64,000 nucleotides of DNA from Flavobacteriales bacterium (GTDB lineage: Bacteria > Bacteroidota > Bacteroidia > Flavobacteriales_F > PHOS-HE28): NCBI GenBank assembly GCA_019912395.1, contig JAIOIH010000066.1, positions 1 through 64,000 of the forward strand, given 5' to 3'. Shown here one piece after another: positions 36,154-44,396 of the stretch. A program made the position numbers and the translations under genes. The notes under the pieces are model-generated. The model searched no databases. It was not told the DNA's origin and worked only from the letters and a program-made list of their open reading frames with translations. How positions within the stretch are numbered: the stretch's first letter is position 1; each line of letters starts with the position of its first letter.

Positions 36154-36378
36154 GGTTTAACCGCAACGACGCTACGGCGCAACGAATACGCCACGTTCCA
36201 ACGATGTTACACCGCAGATCCCAGCAAACGCTTGCCCATGGCTCATTCCCCCGTGGTTCCCCTTGCCTCTGTGGTCTTGTACACTCCATTCCTCCCTTGC
36301 ATTTCTCAGCGTCTCCGCGCCTCGGCGTCTTCTTCATTCTACTCTGGTTCTCCGCACCTCTGTGCCTCTGTGGTTTTC
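36154..36378. repeat. Short-period word-repeat tracts between the E1 and LtaS-like genes
   Basis: The 340-bp gap holds no gene. At 36161-36187 an 8-base-period tract (CGCAACGA, CGCTACGG, CGCAACGA) occurs. Between 36249 and 36378 come CCTCTGTGG, GTCTCCGCGCCTCGGCGTC and CCTCTGTGCCTCTGTGG, the family that reads accacagaggcacagagg on the other strand. Such tracts recur in many bacterial genomes without known function. Their presence inside the open frame of the next gene shows that the frame is not coding here. Confidence 0.65.
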
Positions 36379-36420
36379 CTCACCCTCCTCGCATTCCCTC
36401 TCCCTGCCGATCTTCGCGCC

Positions 36421-38274
36421 GTGCCGAACCTTCGCCCGCTCCGTGTCCTGTTGCTGCGCCTTGCCGTGGTCGCCCTGGTGTTCACCTTGCAACGCCTGGC
36501 CTTTGCGGCATTGAACCACACCGCCTTTCCCGCCGCGCCGTTGCTGGCCTTCATCGGCGGCGTGCGCTTCGACCTCAGCGCGATCGCTTGGCTGTACATG
36601 CCGTGGATCCTTGCGATCGTGGTGGCTCCGAACCCTTCCGGGGGGGTCCGCGTCGTGCAAAAGGTGCTGTTCCACATCAGCAACGTGTTCTGCTTTTTCC
36701 TGAACTCCATTGATATCGAGTACTTCAAGTTCACCTTGAAGCGCAGCACCGTGGACCTCTTCGGCATCGCCACCGGCGGCAATGACCTGGTCAGCTTGGT
36801 CCCGGTCTTCCTCAAGGACTTCTGGTACATCGCTGTGATCTTCATCGGTTCACTGGCACTGGCGGAATCCGGCTATCGGTGGGCGGGACGCAAACAGGAC
36901 GCTGAACCCGCAAAACCCTGGTGGGCGTGGCGCGCCATCACCGTTGCCCTAGTGGTGCTGCTCTCCCGCGGTGGGCTCCAATACATTCCGTTGGGCGTGC
37001 TGGGCGCCAGTGAATACGCTTCCCCCGCCTACATGCCGCTGGTGCTGAACACGCCGTTCACCGTCATGACCAGCATAGGGAAGCCCACGTTGCAGGAAAA
37101 GGAATTGATGCCCGAGGAAATGGCCGACCGCCTGTGGCCGGTGCGGCACCAGTACGGCGATACGGCCCTTGCTCCCGCAAGGCCGAACGTGGTGGTGATC
37201 ATCCTCGAAAGCTTCAGCGCGGCTTACAGTGCCAGGCTCAACGGCACCGGCCAAGGCTATATGCCCTTTCTGGATTCCCTCATGGAGCATGGCATGTACT
37301 TCGACCACGCCTACGCGAACGGACGCCGCAGCATTGATGGGATCCCTGCGATCCTGGCCTCGCTCCCGAAGATGATGGACGAAGCCTTCATCGAATCCCC
37401 TTATGCACAGCAATCCATCAGTGCGCTCCCGGGACTGTTGGGTGCGGAGGGCTACAGCAGCGCCTTCTTCCACGGTGGGCACAACGGCACCATGGGCTTC
37501 GACGCCTTCGCCAATGCTGCCGGTTTCCAGCGCTACGTGGGCCGTGACCAATACCCGGACAGCAAGGACTACGACGGCACCTGGGGCATCCGCGACCGGC
37601 CCTTCCTCCAGTACTTCGCCCGGGAAATGGACGCCCAACAGCAGCCCTTCGTGAACTGCCTCTTCACACTTTCGTCACACCACCCCTACAGGCTACTGCC
37701 CGCGGATGCGGAACGGTTCGCGGGCGGCGACCTGCCGATCATGCCCACCTTGCGCTATTCCGACGATGCCCTGCGCCAGTTCTTCAACACGGCGAGGACC
37801 AGACCATGGTTCCGCAACACGCTCTTCGTGATCACATCGGACCATACCGCGGACCTCGAACGCCAGGGAGAGACCAGTGGTGCCGCGTTCGACCATTGGC
37901 TGCCGATGCTCTATTACATGCCCTCGGCGATCGCGCCGCGCAAGGAAACCCGCGTGACACAGCAGATCGACATCCTGCCCACGGTGCTGGACATCATCGG
38001 CTATCCGAAACCCTTCTTCGCCTTTGGCAGCAGCGTTCTCCGGAATGAGCGCATCCCGGCGGCGGTGAGCGAAAGCAACGCCACGTGGCTCCTTATCGGG
38101 GATAGCTGCCAATTGCGTTCGGACGGTACACGCATACTCTGGGAAGCTGGCATGAACGGTGCAAAGGATCCCGCTCCGGGATCGGTGGAGGAGCATCTGC
38201 CCGTGCTGCAAGCCGCGATCCAGCAGTACAACAATCACCTCCTGCGCCGCGACATGCTGCTGAAGACCCAATGA
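36421..38274 (+). CDS. LtaS-like sulfatase-family phosphoglycerol transferase, membrane-bound
   Basis: Inner-membrane protein with about five hydrophobic segments (first 215 residues) and an extracytoplasmic alkaline-phosphatase-fold domain of the LTA synthase / MdoB group. Seen: NVVVIILESFSAAY with the metal Glu, ANGRRSIDGIPAILASLP with a Ser at the usual Thr nucleophile place, FFHGGHNGTMGF and VITSDHTADLE with the metal Asp-His pair. Start GTG 36421 (617 aa) is chosen because the upstream open frame to 36001 runs through repeat tracts; ATG 36239 is the alternative. It is coupled by ATGA to a diacylglycerol kinase gene, fitting recycling of the diacylglycerol by-product. Confidence 0.87.
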   Translation: MPNLRPLRVLLLRLAVVALVFTLQRLAFAALNHTAFPAAPLLAFIGGVRFDLSAIAWLYMPWILAIVVAPNPSGGVRVVQKVLFHISNVFCFFLNSIDIEYFKFTLKRSTVDLFGIATGGNDLVSLVPVFLKDFWYIAVIFIGSLALAESGYRWAGRKQDAEPAKPWWAWRAITVALVVLLSRGGLQYIPLGVLGASEYASPAYMPLVLNTPFTVMTSIGKPTLQEKELMPEEMADRLWPVRHQYGDTALAPARPNVVVIILESFSAAYSARLNGTGQGYMPFLDSLMEHGMYFDHAYANGRRSIDGIPAILASLPKMMDEAFIESPYAQQSISALPGLLGAEGYSSAFFHGGHNGTMGFDAFANAAGFQRYVGRDQYPDSKDYDGTWGIRDRPFLQYFAREMDAQQQPFVNCLFTLSSHHPYRLLPADAERFAGGDLPIMPTLRYSDDALRQFFNTARTRPWFRNTLFVITSDHTADLERQGETSGAAFDHWLPMLYYMPSAIAPRKETRVTQQIDILPTVLDIIGYPKPFFAFGSSVLRNERIPAAVSESNATWLLIGDSCQLRSDGTRILWEAGMNGAKDPAPGSVEEHLPVLQAAIQQYNNHLLRRDMLLKTQ

Positions 38275-39137
38275 AGATCGTGGTCGTCATCAATCCCCGC
38301 TCGGGGAAGAAACGCGCGGAGAGCCTGCGTGGCGCGGCGGTGCAATGCGCCAAGGATGGCGGCCACGAGCTGGAGATCCGAACCATTGCAGGGCCCGGCG
38401 ATGGAACACGCTTCGCACAGGAAGCCATGGCCATCGGAGCGGACCGGGTCATCTCCATCGGCGGCGACGGCACCCTGAACGCCATCGCCGTCGGCATGGT
38501 AGGCTCCAAGCTGCAGCTTGGTATTGTGCCCATGGGCTCCGGCAACGGCTATGCTCGCTCCCTGGGTCTGCCCCGCGATCCCTTGGCCGCTTTGCGCTTG
38601 GCCTTCGCGGGAACTACCCGCCAGATGGACGTGTGCTATTTGAACGACCGCCTGTTCCTCGGCACCGCCGGCCTCGGTTTCGATGCCCGCGTGGCCTGGG
38701 AGTTCGACCAAAGCCAAGGCCGCGGCGTATGGAACTACATGCGGCTGATCATCAAGCACGTCCTCGGTGCCAAACCCATGCGCACCGTGCTGAAGGCGAA
38801 CCATGAAACGCGCGAGGACCACGTGCTGATGCTCGTGTTCTGCAACACCCGGGAGTTCGGCAATGGCGCCGTGATCAGCCCCGGATCGCTACCGGACGAC
38901 GGGCTCGCCGAACTGCGCATCGTGACCAAGCCTCCCTTCCTCCCCATGCTCTGGGCGTTCATCCGCATGTACACCGGCCGCATCGATGGAAGCCCCTACA
39001 TCACCAACATCGTTGCGGACCAGGCCACGGTACACCAGGAAGGTGTGCTCGCGCACTTGGACGGCGAGCCGGTGGAGATCGGGCAGGAAGTGCAGTTCCG
39101 CTTGGAGGCGAAGCGGCTTTGGGTGGTGGGGAAGTAG
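38271..39137 (+). CDS. Diacylglycerol/lipid kinase family protein (YegS/BmrU/DgkB type)
   Basis: Cytoplasmic 288-aa lipid kinase with the DAGK catalytic fold. The N-terminus IVVVINPRSGKKR, the ATP-binding GGDGT at residues 64-68, GSGNGYARSLGLP, LFLGTAGLGFDARVAWEF and LPDDGLAELRIV are in family order, and it ends with LAHLDGEPVEI and LEAKRLWVV. It overlaps the LtaS-like gene by 4 bp. Predicted to phosphorylate diacylglycerol to phosphatidate, as DgkB does behind LtaS in Gram-positive bacteria; the link here is inferred from coupling. Confidence 0.9.
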   Translation: MKIVVVINPRSGKKRAESLRGAAVQCAKDGGHELEIRTIAGPGDGTRFAQEAMAIGADRVISIGGDGTLNAIAVGMVGSKLQLGIVPMGSGNGYARSLGLPRDPLAALRLAFAGTTRQMDVCYLNDRLFLGTAGLGFDARVAWEFDQSQGRGVWNYMRLIIKHVLGAKPMRTVLKANHETREDHVLMLVFCNTREFGNGAVISPGSLPDDGLAELRIVTKPPFLPMLWAFIRMYTGRIDGSPYITNIVADQATVHQEGVLAHLDGEPVEIGQEVQFRLEAKRLWVVGK

Positions 39138-39210
39138 GGCCATCGACCTTGGCAAGGCTCTTTCTCGCGGCCTGAAGAAGTGCGGATCAACCGATCCCCT
39201 ACCTTGTACT

Positions 39211-39234
39211 GCCGAAAACATAACTGGCACGTTA
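39211..39234 (+). other. Left boundary of a possible inserted cassette (CATAAC-CGTTAC site)
   Basis: CATAAC-tggca-CGTTACGCC, echoing the outer words of the longer palindromic site at 40003-40060. Lies within a 286-bp gap (39138-39423) where composition shifts from GC-rich to AT-rich; nothing else is recognised in the gap. Confidence 0.35.
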
Positions 39235-39423
39235 CGCCGGATCACCAGTTCATTGGGCAAACCATTGACCTCAAGCATGTCCGCAACGATCCAAGAAGCC
39301 ACTCCTACGTACATTGCTGGACCCCAGCATTTTATACGCTTGGAATGGGGTCCCGCGATAGTGGATATTGCAACAGATCCTTGGTAGTCCACTTGTTATG
39401 GTTTATTTAAAAACAGGCAGTAA

Positions 39424-40008
39424 ATGAAACAACTTCTCACAATTCTACTAATTTTTACTTCTTTACAGTTTTTCGGACAGACAGGGAAAGCGGGGAAATT
39501 AAAAGAAGGTGTCACCATTGATACATTATTTGTGAGTATTCAGTTTTCAGATACTGCGGATCTTGTACTTCAAAAAGAACTTTTAACCCAATTTGATAAT
39601 ATTACAACTTCTTTCAACTCAGAAGAAGACGCTTTCACATTGATAATTGACAGTACAAGAAATAATCGGTCCATAAATTTTATAATTGGATCTGTTAAGT
39701 ATGTTGATTGGAAAAAGAATTTATGGGTAACGGGACTTGACCTTGCTTTAATTGGCGCAAATATTCTAATAATGCCCTATTTTCCGCCAATAATCCCTTT
39801 TTATTTAATGCCAGCTACAATTTGTCATGTTGATATAGAGAGTTCGGATGACCTATTCTACAAACAAGATCGAATCTCTGTAAACCCAAATGGTTACTTC
39901 GCAAAAAATGGGTCACAGAAAATTCGTCTAAAGAAGAAGTTTGATAAAGTGTTTTACAAATATTTTGTCAGGCTGAATAAACAGAATGAAAAAATCAACA
40001 AGCCATAA
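39424..40008 (+). CDS. AT-rich exported protein of unknown function, probably acquired (194 aa)
   Basis: Begins MKQLLTILLIFTSLQFFGQ, a signal peptide. The mature part has an N-terminal beta-rich region, a hydrophobic stretch near residues 108-140 (LDLALIGANILIMPYFPPI, IPFYLMPATICHV) and a Lys-rich C-terminus. I recognise no family. Codons are strongly A/T-ending (AAA, ATT, TTA, GAA), unlike every neighbour, so it came from a low-GC Bacteroidota. It is bracketed by CATAAC...CGTTAC sites, the right one with a long imperfect palindrome, as expected for an integron-like gene cassette. Confidence 0.8.
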   Translation: MKQLLTILLIFTSLQFFGQTGKAGKLKEGVTIDTLFVSIQFSDTADLVLQKELLTQFDNITTSFNSEEDAFTLIIDSTRNNRSINFIIGSVKYVDWKKNLWVTGLDLALIGANILIMPYFPPIIPFYLMPATICHVDIESSDDLFYKQDRISVNPNGYFAKNGSQKIRLKKKFDKVFYKYFVRLNKQNEKINKP

Positions 40009-40060
40009 CAAAACCTAAGAATACATGCCCTACGGGACACGTTTCTTAGCTTAGTCGTTA
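40003..40060 (+). other. Palindromic right boundary, attC-like site
   Basis: From CATAAC to CGTTAC. The interior contains TAAGAA...TTCTTA arms, then ATG(C)-type inner pairing and CCC-tac-GGG around the tip, giving an imperfect stem of about 17 pairs. Overlaps the end of the AT-rich gene, as cassette recombination sites do. Not a proven attC: the core words do not perfectly match GTTRRRY. Confidence 0.4.
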
Positions 40061-40099
40061 CAACGGTGATCCGGACGATCTCCCACCTTTACCAGCGCC

Positions 40100-40645
40100 A
40101 TGCGGCTGCTCCCCTGCCTCCTTGTGATCGCCCTCTCGGCCTGCGGCAATCCGCCGCCAGGAGGCCCTGCCGAAGTGCCTGTACCGGAAGTAGAACCCGC
40201 ACACGTGGAGGTGAAGGTGACGGTCCCGGACAGCAGTACCTCCCTCCAACCCGCCGCCGACGCAGCAAGGTCGGATAGCCTACCGCGGACAAAACGGATC
40301 CCTGCGAGCCACGGCGCGGAGGACGGTGGATGCACCGGATACGCGGGTTATGCAAATGGCATGGGTACCATCACCACCCATATCCCGAAAAGCCAATGGC
40401 CCGAACGGGAGGTGGAGGTACTCGAGATGCTGCCCACCGTGTTCACCATGGCGGAGGAGTCCGCTCCGCGATACATCGCCGACGACTTCGAGCACGGCAT
40501 CTCCACGGAGCACAGCACCATGCCGGACACACTGCCGGTCATGGTCTCCGTTCTTGAGAATTGCCGCGCGAGCCGACCCTATGTGAAGCTTCGATATCGC
40601 GTGTGGAGGTCCGGCGATGGCGGGTTCGGGACGGATGGGCCGTGA
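40100..40645 (+). CDS. Lipoprotein of unknown function (181 aa)
   Basis: Starts MRLLPCLLVIALSACGNPPP with lipobox LSAC, followed by a Pro/Glu/Val-rich linker (PAEVPVPEVEPAHVEVKV) and a domain with GGCTGYAGYANGMGTITTHIP and MVSVLENCRASRPYVKLRYRVW. Family not recognised. CACCTTTA, a near match to the -7 element, sits about 17 bases upstream. It directly follows the AT-rich cassette-like gene but returns to the GC-rich codon use of the chromosome. Confidence 0.75.
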   Translation: MRLLPCLLVIALSACGNPPPGGPAEVPVPEVEPAHVEVKVTVPDSSTSLQPAADAARSDSLPRTKRIPASHGAEDGGCTGYAGYANGMGTITTHIPKSQWPEREVEVLEMLPTVFTMAEESAPRYIADDFEHGISTEHSTMPDTLPVMVSVLENCRASRPYVKLRYRVWRSGDGGFGTDGP

Positions 40646-41059
40646 GCGGCATCCGCCATCACTTCACCAGTTCAATGCTGTTCTTCCGCAGGGTCTCCAG
40701 CTTGGGAGCCTGCACCATCTGTCCGTGCTACTACCCCCTGTTGCCGGTACTGCCCCGTCGAACCAAACATAGTCACCCGGAACCTCGAACCATTGGCCAT
40801 GGCCGCCGCGCATTTCAATAGGGAACCGATGCTCGGTGCGGGATGGCACAGCGAATTGCCGGAGCGAAGGAAAGCGGTCTCGGGAAGGGGCCGCTTCCAT
40901 GTGTATCCGGCACGAAGCCGGTGCATTTCCGCGTGGTGATGGTGCGGACCTGGGTTCCTGGCGGAAAGCTGTTCCGGACCTGGGCGCGAGTTAACGTTAA
41001 TTGCCAAGCTCCAACCCGAAACATTGCTTACCTTTGAAACAATTGAAAATCAAGGCATT
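40646..41059. other. 414-bp gap with possible minus-strand gene remnant
   Basis: No intact gene. On the minus strand, a frame from 40900 reads QWFEVPGDYVWFDGAVPATGG and then loses sense. A neighbouring frame ends plausibly with APKLETLRKNSIELVK at 40659, as a frameshifted remnant would. The perfect palindrome TTAACGTTAA lies at 40991-41000, 29 bases before the promoter motif of the next gene, and could be an operator. Confidence 0.3.
41029..41036 (+). promoter_or_regulatory. -7 promoter element TACCTTTG of the dehydrogenase gene
   Basis: Exact TAnnTTTG match 23 bases before the ATG at 41060; a TTG at 41001-41003 could be part of the -33 element. Confidence 0.65.
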
Positions 41060-42121
41060 ATGGCAGAAATGAAAGCGGCTCGCTGGCACGCGGCGAAGGA
41101 CATACGGGTAGAGAAGGCCCCCATCCCCACCCCCACTGACGATCAAGTGAAGATCGAGGTGAAGTTCACGGGCATCTGCGGTTCCGACCTGCACGAATAC
41201 ACCCACGGCCCACAGCTGATCCCGACGAAGAAGCCCTATCCGCTCAACGGACACATGGGCGTTACCACCCTGGGCCACGAATTTGCCGGGGTGGTCGTTG
41301 GAACGGGGAAGAACGTGACCCACGTGAAAAAGGGGGACCGCGTGGTGGTGGAACCGATCTTCCGGAATCCCGAAAGTCCGTTCATCACGACCGGGGAATA
41401 CAACCTGTCCGAGCCCTTGGGCTTCGTAGGGCTTACGGCCAACGGGGCCTTCGCCAAATACGTGGTGGTGGAAGACTACATGGTGCATAGGATGCCCGAC
41501 AAGATGACCTTTGAGCAAGGCGCCATTGTGGAACCTGCTGCGGTCGCGGCTTACGCGATCCAACAAAGCGGAATGGAATTGGGCGACACGATCTTCATTG
41601 CGGGTGCAGGTCCCATCGGTCTGCTCACCGTCCAGGTCGCCGTGGCCAGCGGTGCTTCGCAAATTTTCGTGTCGGACGTTTCGGAAAGCAGACTGGAAAA
41701 GGCCAAGGAGGTGGGCGCAACGCACATTTTCGACGCACGCGACAAGGACATTCCCCAACGGATCAGGAAGATGACCGGCCATGGCGTTGATGTGTTCATC
41801 GATGCGGCCGGTGTCCAAGCCTCTTTCGATACGGGCATCAGCAGCCTGCGCAACGGCGGCACGGCCATTCTGGTCGCCCTTTTCGCCAAGAGCGTCCAAC
41901 ACAATGCCCTCGATCACACGTTGCGGGAATTGACCATTAAAGGAACCGCCGCCTATCGCAACATTTTCCCCGAGGTCATGGCGCTGATCAACAGTGGCAG
42001 GTTGCCCGTGGAAAAGCTGATCACCAGTGTGATCGCCTTGGACGAGATCGTGGAGAAGGGCTTTGAGGCGCTGACCAAGGACCCTTCGGAAGTGAAGATC
42101 CTGGTCGATCTCGACCGTTAA
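41060..42121 (+). CDS. 2,3-butanediol dehydrogenase-like zinc alcohol dehydrogenase
   Basis: Medium-chain dehydrogenase (353 aa) like (R,R)-butanediol dehydrogenase, interconverting acetoin and 2,3-butanediol with NAD. Catalytic zinc ligands are seen as Cys40 (GICGSDLH), His73 (LGHEFAG) and Glu in the IVEPAAVAAYA block; the NAD site is IAGAGPIGLLTVQVA. The loop after VVVEPI (residues 99-118) carries none of the four Cys that hold the structural zinc in most relatives. Start 41060 follows a consensus promoter; an in-frame ATG at 41024 lies inside the promoter. Substrate specificity is inferred. Confidence 0.9.
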   Translation: MAEMKAARWHAAKDIRVEKAPIPTPTDDQVKIEVKFTGICGSDLHEYTHGPQLIPTKKPYPLNGHMGVTTLGHEFAGVVVGTGKNVTHVKKGDRVVVEPIFRNPESPFITTGEYNLSEPLGFVGLTANGAFAKYVVVEDYMVHRMPDKMTFEQGAIVEPAAVAAYAIQQSGMELGDTIFIAGAGPIGLLTVQVAVASGASQIFVSDVSESRLEKAKEVGATHIFDARDKDIPQRIRKMTGHGVDVFIDAAGVQASFDTGISSLRNGGTAILVALFAKSVQHNALDHTLRELTIKGTAAYRNIFPEVMALINSGRLPVEKLITSVIALDEIVEKGFEALTKDPSEVKILVDLDR

Positions 42122-42157
42122 GAAGAAACCCGAACAGAAACCAACAAACCAACGAAC

Positions 42158-42631
42158 ATGGCAACTATGAATTCGATCGGTCTGGACGTGGCAAAGTCAA
42201 AAGTGCTCGCGGAAAAGCTCAATGAGCTTTTGGCCGACTACTCGATCTTCTACCAGAATGTGCGAGGCTACCATTGGAACATCCGTGGCGACAAATTCTT
42301 CGAACTGCACGGCAAGTTCCAAGAGCTGTACGAAGACCTCTTTGTCAAGATCGATGAGGTGGCGGAGCGCATACAGACGCTGGGGCATGTCCCGAACCAC
42401 AAGTTCTCGATCTATCAGAAAGAGGCCAAGGTGAAGGAAAGTACCGAAGTGGCCGACGGGATCAAGGATGTGAAGGACATCCTGGAGTCCCTGAGCATCA
42501 TCATCACGCTTCAACGCGAGCTGCTCGAACTGTCCGCGGATGCGGATGACGAGGGGACCAATGCGCTGATGAGCGACTACATCCGCGAACAGGAAAAGCT
42601 GGTCTGGATGTATGGCGCCTATCTGAACTGA
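42158..42631 (+). CDS. dps: Dps-family ferritin-like DNA-protection protein
   Basis: A 157-aa four-helix ferritin-like protein that stores iron and shields DNA in stress or stationary phase. The inter-subunit ferroxidase site is in YHWNIRGDKFFELHGKFQELYEDLFVKIDEVAERI, with His39/His51-type and Asp/Glu ligands in register. The fourth helix contains DEGTNALMSDYIREQEKLVWMY. There is no long DNA-binding tail. It begins 36 bp after the dehydrogenase stop. A GC-rich hairpin follows, and then a hibernation factor gene, consistent with a stationary-phase set. Confidence 0.95.
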   Translation: MATMNSIGLDVAKSKVLAEKLNELLADYSIFYQNVRGYHWNIRGDKFFELHGKFQELYEDLFVKIDEVAERIQTLGHVPNHKFSIYQKEAKVKESTEVADGIKDVKDILESLSIIITLQRELLELSADADDEGTNALMSDYIREQEKLVWMYGAYLN

Positions 42632-42652
42632 AGGCGCTGATCCGAGGAACGA

Positions 42653-42692
42653 AGGGCAGGGCAGGGTAGCCAACGGTGTTGGGCCCTGCCCT
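42653..42692 (+). terminator. GC-rich stem-loop after dps
   Basis: AGGGCAGGG and CCCTGCCCT form perfect 9-bp arms; the loop contains a second GCCAAC/GTTGGGC pairing. No T-run follows, so it may stabilise the dps mRNA or act as an attenuator rather than a classical terminator. Confidence 0.45.
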
Positions 42693-42800
42693 ACTTCCAG
42701 ATGAGAACGTAGCGACCGGGCCGAAAAGCGCACTTTTGTGCAGGCCGGCCTTCCAATTGGGCACCATCACCCCCAAGCAGACCTGAAAACAACGAACCAC

Positions 42801-43106
42801 ATGGAGTACACTGAGAACCTCACGGGCATCAAGATCAACATTCAGGCCGTGGACATCACCCTCGGGGAAGATGTGAAGGATACCATTCGCAAAAGCATCA
42901 CTCGCCTGAGCCGGTTCTACGACAAGATGGAATGGGCGGATATCTATCTGGAGGACAAGAAGGAGAAGTTGAGCGAGCAAAAGCAAGTGAGCATCCGTCT
43001 GGGCATTCCCGGCAATGACCCCTTCGCTTCAGCGTACGGGGATAATTTCCATGCGCTGTTGACGGACGTGGAAGAGAAGTTGCGCAAGCAATTGGAAAAG
43101 CGCTGA
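42801..43106 (+). CDS. Ribosome hibernation-promoting factor HPF/RaiA family, short form
   Basis: A 101-aa ribosome-binding protein; it places a beta-alpha-beta domain in the decoding centre and shuts down translation in slow growth. Seen: IKINIQAVDITLGEDVKDTIRKSI, RLSRFYDKMEWADIYLED and a polar C-terminal end DVEEKLRKQLEKR. It lacks the C-terminal dimerisation domain of long HPF. Start 42801 follows CACTTTTG (near-consensus -7) by about 80 bases. Its place behind dps suggests shared stationary-phase use. Confidence 0.93.
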   Translation: MEYTENLTGIKINIQAVDITLGEDVKDTIRKSITRLSRFYDKMEWADIYLEDKKEKLSEQKQVSIRLGIPGNDPFASAYGDNFHALLTDVEEKLRKQLEKR

Positions 43107-43425
43107 AGTTTCCTTTCCCCATATCCCGCCCAGAGGTTCGCTCATCAAGGAAGTATGGGGGGTCCTGTCCTGTCCTGAATGAACAAGCGGGCGTGGGGTA
43201 CTCGATCCTCCCCCTCGTCCCCGCCTGTTTTGTTTGTCCTCCCGTGGGCATCGGATCGAACAGTGGGTTCGAGCGTGATCGCCCTGCCATGGGGATCACG
43301 GAGTACGGGTAACCAGCATAACTGCCAAGAAGTGAAGCCCTACACTTGTTGCAATGGTCGGAAGAAGAAGCGGTGATGCATTCGGCGAAGTGCCGAGCAC
43401 GGTGTACGGGACGGTGCGCGTTCGC
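43107..43425. other. 319-bp gap, possible terminator and promoter only
   Basis: No gene recognised. A GC-rich inverted stretch near 43182-43222 (GCGGGCGTGGGG against CCCCCTCGTCCCCGCC) ends in TGTTTTGTTTG and may terminate the hibernation factor transcript. TACACTTG near 43332 is a near match to the -7 element. Confidence 0.4.
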
Positions 43426-44205
43426 ATGCTCTGGGCTATGCTGTTCGTGCTGCTTTATGGAGCACTACCTGCACAGACCGTGGTGATCGACACGTTGCGC
43501 GCGGTGCAGCCGTGGGGCCAACAGGAGGAATATACCTTTCCGAGCGTGCGCCTTCCACAGGATCCGGCGGTGAGCGATAGCATCAACCGTCACCTTTCCA
43601 TCGCTTTCCTGGGCGTGGACCCGCACACTTCAGGGAAGGATCCGTTGAGCGAGCTGTGGGGAGAACCGGGCTCGAGCGGCGTGCCTCGGATCAACAGCTT
43701 GCACTGGACCTGTGAACGCTATGCTCCCGGCGCACTGACGATCCACCTCGTAGGTGAAGCGTGTGGCGCGAACTGTGAAGGCTTCGACGTGCACTTTACC
43801 TATGATCTATACACCGGTGCGGCCCTGGACCTTGACGGAATGTTCAGCAAAACCGGGCTTGTGGTGGCCCAGGGTGTACTCGCGCGGCGCTGGCAACAGA
43901 GGCTTGCACTTCGCATCGATCAACTGAAGGCGGAACGTGCAGCACTGGGGGTAAGCCCGGAGACGGTGACCTATCAGGACGAAGCGATAGGGATGTTCGA
44001 AGAATGCGTGGGTATGAACGCACAACGCAGCGCTCCGATCGCTGACTTCTTCCCCACTCCGGATGGGCTGCGCTTCATCACTGCACGCTGCAGCCACCAC
44101 GTGGATCAGGAATTGGACGACCTCTTCCCCCTGGCGATCGACCTGTCGCGGGAAGAGGTCGCCCCGTTGCTGCGCCTAGCAGCTCAGGAGGCGCTGGGTT
44201 GGTGA
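43426..44205 (+). CDS. Exported protein, RsiV/DUF3298-like (259 aa)
   Basis: Signal peptide MLWAMLFVLLYGALPAQ, then a soluble alpha/beta protein. EEYTFPSVRLPQDPAVSDSIN, CEGFDVHFTYDLYTGAALDLDGMF and LFPLAIDLSREEVAPLL resemble the DUF4163/DUF3298 arrangement of periplasmic proteins, where a DLxTGxxLxLxDLF block is typical. Four or five Cys suggest disulfides. Start 43426 chosen at the signal peptide; an in-frame ATG at 43354 also exists. The family assignment is tentative. Confidence 0.65.
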   Translation: MLWAMLFVLLYGALPAQTVVIDTLRAVQPWGQQEEYTFPSVRLPQDPAVSDSINRHLSIAFLGVDPHTSGKDPLSELWGEPGSSGVPRINSLHWTCERYAPGALTIHLVGEACGANCEGFDVHFTYDLYTGAALDLDGMFSKTGLVVAQGVLARRWQQRLALRIDQLKAERAALGVSPETVTYQDEAIGMFEECVGMNAQRSAPIADFFPTPDGLRFITARCSHHVDQELDDLFPLAIDLSREEVAPLLRLAAQEALGW

Positions 44206-44396
44206 GGCGACATTATGCGCTCCGTTTTCATGCGGCGTATCGCGTATCGGCACGGCCTTTTAATAATGGGATGTATGAGCCGTAGCCACCCAACTCGCTG
44301 GCGGAGATCAATCCTCATGAGGAAGGGCGAAGGCTTGGACCTACTCCCACCATGCCCAATACTATCGGTATCTTCGTCATACACAACCCCTTCACC

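Noticed and set aside
36001-36420. N-terminal extension of the LtaS-like protein
   Set aside because: It reads through word-repeat tracts and the promoter of the opposite gene; no conserved residues.
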